Source: Lantana camara
Lineage: Eukaryota; Streptophyta; Magnoliopsida; Lamiales; Verbenaceae
Direction of reading: 5' to 3'
Assembly (NCBI GenBank): GCA_037501455.1
Contig: CM074859.1
Coordinates: 91,284,894-91,348,893 of the forward strand
Length of the DNA stretch: 64,000 nt
In this document: piece after piece, positions 57,094-64,000 of the stretch
How the letters are laid out: each line of letters opens with the position of its first letter
Position numbering within the stretch: the first letter of the stretch is position 1
The notes under the pieces: generated by a model
Database searches by the model: none
Told to the model about the DNA's origin: nothing
Seen by the model: only the letters and a program-made list of their open reading frames with translations
Position numbers and translations under genes: made by a program

Positions 57094-57176
57094 AAAATTC
57101 ATTAGGATCCTACTTGCCATTGTTGCATATTATGACTATGAGATATGGCAAATGGATGTGAAAACTGCCTTTCTCA

Positions 57177-57524
57177 ATGGAGACATTTACATGGAGCAAC
57201 CCATGGGTTTCATTCAGTGGGAGCGAGCAAAAGGTTTGTAAGCTTCAACGATCAATCTACGGATTGAAACAAGCTTCTAGGAATTGGAATATTCGTTTTA
57301 ATGAAGCAGTCAAATCGTTTGGCTTTATTCAAAACCCGAATGAGTCCTACGTATACAAGAAAGAATTGGAAACCTCGGTTCAATTTCTGATACTTTATGT
57401 AGATGACATCCTGCTCATTGGGAATACGAAGGATGACATGAAAGTAACAAAGTCTTGGTTATCGAACCAATTTGAGATGAAGGATCTTGGTGATGCATCC
57501 TACATTCTCGGTATAAAGATCTAA
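57177..57524 (+). pseudogene. pol: Copia B reverse transcriptase catalytic part
   Basis: LQRSIYGLKQASRNWNIRF and ILYVDDILLIGNTKDDMK (YVDD catalytic centre) are present. Upstream (57100-57176) the RT reads on in other frames, with a shift near 57210. It stops at TAA after LGIKI. Confidence 0.88.
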
Positions 57525-57528
57525 GAGA

Positions 57529-58038
57529 TTGTTAGGATTATCAAAGTTGGTTTATATAGACAAAGTACTAAAGAGATTTAGTATGGAAGAATCCAAACGT
57601 GGAAAACTTCCAATGGGTCCGGGAACAGTTCTTTCGAAGAAGCTGTGTCCCAAGACTGAACTTGAGAAGTCTAGGATGTCCAAAATTTCTTATGCATCAG
57701 CTATAGGAAGCATAATGTATGCGATGCTATGTACTCGACCGGATGTGGCTTATGCACTTAGTGTGACTAGCCGATTCCAATCTAACCCTGGTGAAGGTCA
57801 CTGGACTGCTGTAAAGAATATCCTTAAGTACTTGCGAAGAACTAAGGATTTATTCCTAGTTTACGGAGGCCAGCAAGATCTTGTCATTAGAGGATATTGT
57901 GATGCAAGCTTTGCATCAGACATGGATGATTTTAAATCCATGTCAGGATACATATTCTGCCCGAACGGCGGAGCAGTGAGTTTGAAAAGTTCCAAGCAAG
58001 TGACCACTGCTGATTCGACACTGAGGCCGAATACTTAG
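57529..58038 (+). pseudogene. pol: Copia B RT thumb and RNase H start
   Basis: YASAIGSIMYAMLCTRPDVA, GYCDASFASDMDDF and NGGAVSLKSSKQVTTADST match A. A one-base loss in the ST-TEAEY region (about 58020) shifts the frame before the catalytic Glu. Confidence 0.88.
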
Positions 58039-58091
58039 CTGCAAACGATGTAGCTAAGGAAGGTGTTTGGGTAAGAAACTTCATCCACGAG

Positions 58092-58281
58092 TTGGGTGTT
58101 GTTCCTAGCATTAAAAACCCCGTTACAGTGTTTTGTGACAACACCGGGCCGGTTGCTCAAGCAAGAGAACCAAGATCTCACCAAAGGACCAATCACATTT
58201 TGAGGAAGGACCACTTAATCCGTGATATCATCAAGAGAGGAGATGTGCAAATTGAAAGGGTCACATCGACAGAGAACATGG
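58092..58281 (+). pseudogene. pol: Copia B RNase H, cut by element A'
   Basis: VFCDNTGPVAQAREPRSHQR and HILRKDHLIRDIIKRGDVQI continue to VTSTEN, then the frame runs into the LTR of A' at 58282. The ADPLTKPL end must lie on the far side of A'. Confidence 0.85.
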
Positions 58282-60230
58282 TGTTGGAAAATACGAATCA
58301 GAAAGCAGCGGAATTTAAAATTTTTTTCCCAACAAAAGAACCTTGGACTCGCAATCGTGTATCCAAATTCGTAGAGTTAAGAAACTTACTTTTCTTTTAT
58401 TCTTTCTTGAAACGTTTCAAGCCACCCAAGAACGCTCTTCTCGCGGCTTGATCCCCTCTCCTTGGTAAAGCTCGAATCTTCAAACTTCTAACTTGAAGCT
58501 CTCTAGAGATAGTCCACCAACTTGATCACAATCTAACTAGTAAGGATGCTAGTTCTCTAGTTAGTGTTTAGGCTTAACCTAGGGTTTCGTTCATCTTGGA
58601 GAAAGAATGGTGTTCAACACATGAACCAAAAGAATTGCCAATTCGCTCTAAAGGGGAGCTATATATAGGAAAGGGAGAGGGGCGCCGATCCTAATCCTTG
58701 TTGGGCAAGGATTTGGTCCCTCTCTCTCCTATTACTTGATCATCAAGTATTTTCCAACTTTGACTTTGAATTCTAATTCAAATCAACTTTCAAGAGAGCT
58801 AAAAATATCCAAACTATTTTTTGGATAATTTTATACTTTATTTATTTTAAATAAATAACTTATTTTATCTAATTAATTAATTCATAATTAATTAACTAGA
58901 TTATTTTTCTCCAAAATTAGACTTTCCTTTTAATTCAAAATTAAACCAAAGTCTATTAAATAATTAAAACATTTAATTATTTAACATATTTATACAATAT
59001 ATATATATTTATACACGTGTGGGACACGTGTCACAAGGACACGTGTCACTCACGTGACCCACACGTGTGGTTTCACACGTGTGGAACCCTCTTGGCCCGA
59101 TTAACTCGTTTAATCATTTTCAAGCCTCAACTCATGTGACCAAGTTGTTGTGTGTGACCCTCTAGGTTCTCAATTCAATTAGCAGTGACCCTAATTAATT
59201 AATTCACTAATTAATTAATCAGTCCACAGATTAAACGATCATATTCTAGCAACAGGTGTTTAACCCCTAGCTGAATTGGAATGTTCGGATTCGACAGAAC
59301 CTTTAAGTCATTGATTCATGTGAGATACAATCCTCCTACTTACTATCTCTCAACCGAGATCTAGGGCAAGGGAATAATCAGAACCCTAATAATCCGGTCT
59401 TAAAGCTAAGTGCATTTCATATCCATTTGATCTCAATCCAAGAAACCCTTTTCTTGATGTCTTGATCTACTGCCTTGGCCAAGGACTCCATATGGCATAT
59501 GAATGACTTACACAATAAGAGATCACCTTGTAAATGCAAGTGTAGGTCCTTTCTTGATTCTCATTCACTTTCATGAATCACTTGTGCAGCCCCAGCATAA
59601 GCCTTGAATCAGTTGTCTAAGGCGACACCCTTTAAAGCTTATACCTAAGACTACAGAGTTAACTCATAAAGTGATAAGGAACCTCAAGTCTTAAGGATCA
59701 ATTAATCACATCAATGACTCATGAGATATTTCCTAATCTGGAAGTTTCCATTTCCTGAAATAGAAACTTCCTTTCCCATTTAGGAATCTTCTCACACGGG
59801 GTACCTCAGTGAACTTACTTATTGAAGTAAGCACCCTCATGTATCACGCACGTATCAACTATACACTTTGCACCTCCATGAAACAAGGTGGTCCTTCTTA
59901 AGGGCGTGATCCTACAAGCAAGCCTTAGAGGAGTCATGTTGACACTCCCACTGTCTGTAGGACTCATCGGCTTGGAGTATTTTACTAACCATGACTTATG
60001 TGATATGGGGCTCGTTTCATGAACCATTTCACCTAAATGGTAGAGTCCTAAAGTCATCAGGATTAGAGGAGTTCTCATACATGCACAGCTAAAGTAAACG
60101 CATACCAAACAAGAGCATATAAAGAAGTGTTGCCTCAATTCGTTATTTCATTCAAAGATTGTCTGTGATTACAATAAGGAAAAGCACAAAGCGGATATAC
60201 AATCGGCTTTCTAGGGCACTATTCCTAACA
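58282..60230 (-). repeat. 3' LTR of element A'
   Basis: TGTTGGAAAATACG...ATTCCTAACA, 1949 bp. The palindrome next to the TATA box is halved here (AAAGGGGAGCTATATATAGG, about 58651-58670), unlike in A. Confidence 0.94.
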
Positions 60231-60231
60231 A

Positions 60232-60241
60232 TCTCCCACTT
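60232..60241 (-). other. Polypurine tract of A'
   Basis: The minus strand reads AAGTGGGAGA just before the LTR, identical to A. Confidence 0.85.
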
Positions 60242-60246
60242 GCCCG

Positions 60247-60525
60247 TCAAAGCCATTCTAAAGCTACTCTAAGTCCCATCTTCTGAAGATGACCTTGGAA
60301 AGCTTCTCGACTAAGGGGTTTAGTTAGTGGATCTGCCACGTTCTCTGCAGATGTGACCCTCTCAATTTGCACATCTCCTCTTTTGATAATATAACGAATT
60401 AGGTGATACTTCCTCATAATGTGCTTGGTCCGTTGGTGAGATCTTGGTTCTCTTGCTTGAGCAACCGCCCCAGTGTTGTCACAAAACACAGAAATTGGGT
60501 CTTTCATGCTAGGAACAACATTCAA
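60247..60525 (-). pseudogene. pol: A' RNase H, C-terminal part
   Basis: VFCDNTGAVAQAREPRSHQR, KYHLIRYIIKRGDVQIERV and ADPLTKPLSREAF are as in A. It is out of frame with the RT piece because of a 331-bp deletion just upstream. Confidence 0.9.
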
Positions 60526-61748
60526 CTCTTGAATGAAGTTTCTAATCCAAACACCTTCCTTAGCTGCATCATTATGCTACCTATTGCTGATGCATAAGGT
60601 GTATGAGTCATTCTTTCCTTCTCAAGGTTGGTCTTAGGACACATCTTCTTTGAAAGACATGTTCCTACACTCATAGGAAGGTTCTTAACCTTTGCTGACT
60701 CCATATTGAATCTCTTCAATACTTTGTCAATGTACATCGACTGTGATAGTCCTATTAACCTTCTAGATCTATCTCTATAGATTTTAATTCCAAGGATATA
60801 GGACGCATCACCAAGATCTTTCATCTCGAATTGGTTTGATAACCATAACTTAGTTACTTTCATGTCATCCTTCGAATTCCCAATAAGAAGGATGTCATCA
60901 ACATAACGTACTAAGAATTGCACTGAGGTCTCCAATTCCTTTCTAAACACACAGGACTCATTCGAAATTTGAATGAAGCCAAACGCTTTGACTGATTCAT
61001 CAAATCGAATGTTCCAATTCCTAGAAGCCTGTTTCAATCCATAGATTGATCTTTGAAGTTTGCAAACCTTTTGCTCACTCCCACTGAATGTGAAACCTAT
61101 GGGTTGCTCCATATAAATGTCTTTGTCAATGTCACCATTGAGAAAGGCAATTTTCACATCCATTTGCCATATCTCATAGTCATAATATGCAGCAATGGCA
61201 AGCATGATCAGAATTGACTTTTGCATTGCAACTGGCGAAAAAGTTTCATCAAAGTCCACGCCGGGTCTTTGAGTGAATCCTTTTGCAACCAGTCTTGCTT
61301 TGTAGGCTGCAATGCTTCCATCAACTCCAAGCTTTCTCTTAAAGATCCATTTGCAACCTATGGGTTTGACCCCATCAGGCAAATCTACCAAGGTCCAAAC
61401 TTGGTTGGAGTTCATGGAGTCCATTTCGGATTCCATGGCTTCTATCCACTGTTCAGAGTCAGAATCTGAAAGTGTCTCCTCATATGTTAAAGGATCATTA
61501 TCCTTTTGAGAGATTTCATGGAAGAATCCATACCATCTCTCCGGCTGTCTAGGAGTGCGTTCAGAACGCCTCAGAGGAGGATTTTCGTGTGTATCGAAAT
61601 TCGTGATTGGTTGTGGTTGATCAGGAGGAGACGTTTCTTCAGTGGGTGGTGTGGGATCACTTTGTACTTCTTCTAATTCTATGATCTTGTCTTTCTTTTC
61701 TTTAAGGAACGATTCCTCAAGAAAAATGGCATTTCTGGAAACAAACAC
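60522..61748 (-). pseudogene. pol: A' reverse transcriptase with RNase H deletion
   Basis: A long open frame: linker, PIGCKWIFKRKLGVDGSIAA, DETFSPVAMQKS, WQMDVKIAFLNGDIDKD, SIYGLKQASRNWNIRF and YVDDILLIGNSK (catalytic). It keeps the consensus FSPV that A has lost. After AIGSIM the sequence jumps to the region reading AKEGVW in A: 331 bp are missing, including CDASFASD and TEAEYL (two catalytic acids of RNase H), and the frame shifts. Confidence 0.9.
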
Positions 61749-61886
61749 CTTTTGCTCAGATTGATCATAGAAGTAGTATCCTATGGATTCCTTAGGATAA
61801 CCTACAAAGTAGCATAAGTTAGAACGAGATTATAACTTATCTCCCACTGTCCTCTTCACGTAAGCAGGACAACCCCAAATTCTTAA

Positions 61887-62213
61887 CTAAGAATAGCTAG
61901 GGATTTTACCATGCCACATTTCATAGGGCGTTTTAGGGACTGACTTAGAGGGAACTAGATTCAAAATCTTTGCTGCACTTTCTAGGGCATAACCCCAGAA
62001 AGAAGGTGGTAAGTCAGTGAAACTCATCACGGAACGAACCATATCAAGTAAGGTTCGATTCCTTCTCTCAGAAACTCCATTAAGGTGAGGAGTTCCCGGA
62101 GGAGTCCACTGAGAGATAATCCCATTATCTTTGAGATGATTAAGGAATTCTTCACTAAGATACTCGCCTCTCAGATCGAAATGCTTTGATCTTGTGACCA
62201 GTTTGGTTCTCAA
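61887..62213 (-). pseudogene. pol: A' integrase core, C-terminal part
   Basis: EYLSEEFLNHLKDNGIISQW and HLNGVSERRNRTLLDMVRS (catalytic Glu) run to GKIPSYS. There TAG replaces Tyr (61887), and TAA follows in KL-SRS (about 61832). It is shifted against the upstream part by a 5-bp deletion. Confidence 0.88.
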
Positions 62214-63831
62214 CCTCCTTTTGAAATTCTAAGAATTTCTCAAAAGCTTCAGATTTATACTTCATTAAGTATACATAACCATACCGACTAAAGTCATCAG
62301 TAAAGGTTATGAAATACTGATGATTGTTTCTAGTGCTTACACTAAGCGGTCCACAAACATCAGTATGGATCAAATCCAAAACCTTAGTGGCACGTTCCAC
62401 AGTTCCTTTAAAAGGAACTTTGGACATTTTTCCTTTGAGACAGGATTCGCAAGAAGTTAACTCCTTAAGATCATTTTCAGAGAATGATCCTAAAGTGTTT
62501 ATCTTGCTAATTCTGTTCTTGGAAATGTGTCCTAATTTAGCGTGCCATAAGGGAGCTGAAACTTTGTCATCTCTCTTACGCTTCGTTTCTCGTTGTATAT
62601 TCATAATATTGAAATTCTGAGTTAGATAAAGTTCATTACTTAGAGTACCGATGTGAACGGAAGAGTTGTTCCGTTTGATAAAGTATTTACCATTCTTAAT
62701 ATAAGTTTCATAACCTTCACAATCTAATATTGGAACTGAAATTATATTACAAATAATGCTCGGTACATAAAGGACTTTATTTAAGACTAACTCAAAACTA
62801 CCTAAATCTAATCTAATTGTGCCTAAAGCTCGAGCTTCAACGTTTGAGCCATCGCCGATCTTCACGACATATTCTCCTTCTCTGAGTTGTTGGACTTCAC
62901 TTAGCATCTGTACATCATTACAGATATGAGTTCCACAACCGGTATCAAGTACCCAAGAAATAGAATTAATAGAAAGATTTATTTCAACGAGAAAGATACC
63001 TTTCTTTAGAGTAGCCTTGTACTCTGGGCAGTTTCTCCTCCAATGTCCCGCTTTGCCACAATGGAAGCAAACATCCTCTTTCTGATCACGCTTCTTCTTT
63101 TGGGCCTTCCCCTTCGAAATGCCACCAGTGGGCCTAAGGGGTTTCTTCTTCTTCTTTTGGGCTTTCTTGCCCTTACCTTTAAAAGGCCCAGAAGAGGAAG
63201 ATGGAGCATTCACCATCAAAACCTTATTGTCCTTCTTGATCGTGCTTTCAGCAGTCACAAGCTGACTAATCAGCTCAGCTACAGTAGCACCAGCATGATT
63301 CATATTGAAGTTAAGGACAAATGGGTTGAATGATGGTGGGAGCGAAGCTAGCAACAAATCCATTGAAAGCTCATCTTTCAATGGCATGTCCATGGAGGCA
63401 AGTTTCTCAGTAAGGGTAAGAAACTTGAGTCCATATTCATGGACACTTGAACCTTGGCTCATTCTCAAGTGGAACAATTCCTTTGAAGTGTTATACCTTG
63501 TAACACGTTCATGAGGGCGGTAAAGTTGGTCTAAGTGGTCGTAAATCTCCCAAGCGAATTCCATGGCCTCATGTTGCCTTTGCAAGTCCGGAGACATGTT
63601 AGCCAACATAAGGCAACGGGCTTGGAGATTATCATCCTTCCACTTCTGAATCGCGTCCCGCTCGGCCCGAGTGGGAGCCTCCCCTTCGGGACTAGGCTCC
63701 CCTTCGAAGAGAACATAAGTTCCCTTCTCAGAATCTAAAATGATTTTTAGATTCCTCAGCCAATCAGAATAGTTGGGACCAGTCAACTTGTTTGACTCGA
63801 GGATCGATACAAGAGGGTTTTTGGTTGCCAT
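62155..63831 (-). CDS. gag-pol: A' gag-protease-integrase polyprotein (intact N-terminal half)
   Basis: 558 codons from ATG 63831: capsid core, Lys-rich tail, zinc knuckle CFHCGKAGHWRRNC, protease SWVLDTGCGTHIC, GAG-pre-integrase LWHAKLGHISK with CESCLKGK, and integrase start HTDVCGPLSVS and FTDDFSRYGYVY. It shows that the normal state of the family is one continuous gag-pol frame. It ends after KAFRSERRVS, where a 5-bp deletion (A has TCGAG there) removes the second catalytic Asp context SDRGGEY. Confidence 0.92.
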   Translation of the reverse strand: MATKNPLVSILESNKLTGPNYSDWLRNLKIILDSEKGTYVLFEGEPSPEGEAPTRAERDAIQKWKDDNLQARCLMLANMSPDLQRQHEAMEFAWEIYDHLDQLYRPHERVTRYNTSKELFHLRMSQGSSVHEYGLKFLTLTEKLASMDMPLKDELSMDLLLASLPPSFNPFVLNFNMNHAGATVAELISQLVTAESTIKKDNKVLMVNAPSSSSGPFKGKGKKAQKKKKKPLRPTGGISKGKAQKKKRDQKEDVCFHCGKAGHWRRNCPEYKATLKKGIFLVEINLSINSISWVLDTGCGTHICNDVQMLSEVQQLREGEYVVKIGDGSNVEARALGTIRLDLGSFELVLNKVLYVPSIICNIISVPILDCEGYETYIKNGKYFIKRNNSSVHIGTLSNELYLTQNFNIMNIQRETKRKRDDKVSAPLWHAKLGHISKNRISKINTLGSFSENDLKELTSCESCLKGKMSKVPFKGTVERATKVLDLIHTDVCGPLSVSTRNNHQYFITFTDDFSRYGYVYLMKYKSEAFEKFLEFQKEVENQTGHKIKAFRSERRVS

Positions 63832-64000
63832 TTCAAAACACGTAGAGAATCACAGAATCTACGACCTAAATGGTAAAACAGAGAACTATGTGAGCATGCT
63901 GAATTATAACGATATACAAAAGATAAGGTCTTTAATCTAATGTAGCTCCCACTATTTTTCAAAGATCTATAATTCCCAAAGATCTAAGAGGAACACGTTT
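63832..64000 (-). other. Leader of element A' (3' end only)
   Basis: It matches 3622-3790 of A, including the poly-purine-rich AGTGGGAGCT region before gag. The motif repeats and LTR lie beyond the window. Confidence 0.85.

Larger units (their letters stand above)
44172..58281 (+). mobile_element. Long-LTR Copia retrotransposon B, triply interrupted
   Basis: It is related to A (same leader layout, gag and pol) but clearly diverged. The 5' LTR is 44172-45387 plus 49440-50202, about 1.97 kb without the insertion. The protease region is split by a solo LTR (53516-55465), and the RNase H is cut at 58281 by element A'. The rest of pol and the 3' LTR must lie beyond the window, after A'. Many stops and shifts suggest it is the oldest of the three related elements here. 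Confidence 0.9.
58282..64000 (-). mobile_element. Copia element A' (family A), continues past window
   Basis: The 3' LTR is 58282-60230, then polypurine tract, pol, gag (ATG at 63831) and the start of the leader, on the minus strand. It is very similar to A over gag and pol. It is inserted in the RNase H of B after CATGG (58277-58281); the partner duplication is outside. Integrase and RNase H are disabled by deletions. Confidence 0.93.

Overview
This window is nuclear DNA from a flowering plant, probably a eudicot. It is AT-rich and gene-poor, and most of it is nested transposable elements. The evidence is LTR retrotransposons of both plant superfamilies (Copia with methionyl-tRNA primer sites; a Ty3/Gypsy element of the Tat lineage with a second, archaeal-type RNase H), a TRIM, a Helitron, a Mutator-like element, and plant-type exons. 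No bacterial operon, rRNA, tRNA or CRISPR feature was seen. I found no intact host gene.

Layout. 1-9683: a Copia element of a long-LTR (about 1.95 kb), Angela/BARE-like family ('family A'), plus strand, with the first ~350 bp of its 5' LTR outside the window. It sits inside the 3' untranslated part of a minus-strand Tat Gypsy element that resumes at 9684 and ends at 19775. That Gypsy is also split by a minus-strand family-A solo LTR (10082-12343, target duplication GCTCA). A solo LTR of the Gypsy family follows (20787-21604, duplication CAATT). 21605-29800 is AT-rich sequence with a Helitron (23684-25041), an eroded LTR tail and a complete TRIM (27171-27633, duplication ATTCT). 29801-35320 holds a degraded minus-strand gene of unknown family whose seven proposed exons join in compatible phase; its 5' end is tandemly triplicated in ~1.55 kb units. 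35972-42169 is a Mutator-like element with ~131 bp terminal inverted repeats and a 9-bp target duplication. It carries a decayed fragment of a plant subtilase gene, so it is a Pack-MULE, and a short-LTR Copia element ('C', 36508-41581) landed inside that fragment.

42179-44171 is eroded LTR sequence. 44172 to 58281 is a second long-LTR Copia element ('B', plus strand). Its 5' LTR is split by a 4.05 kb solo LTR (45388-49439, duplication GCACG), its protease region by a family-A solo LTR (53516-55465, duplication TGGAT), and its RNase H region by another family-A element (A', minus strand, 58282 to beyond 64000).

The autonomous elements are broken by stops, frameshifts or deletions. Element A is nearest to coding: it has one shift in gag, and its 7.7 kb of internal sequence plus 3' LTR are otherwise open. 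The most noteworthy items are the subtilase Pack-MULE, the triplicated 5' end of the unknown gene, and conserved non-coding architecture in the A/B elements: a four-times-repeated GAGTCGTGGG motif with the same spacing in both, a G-box-rich LTR segment, and a palindrome next to the TATA box.
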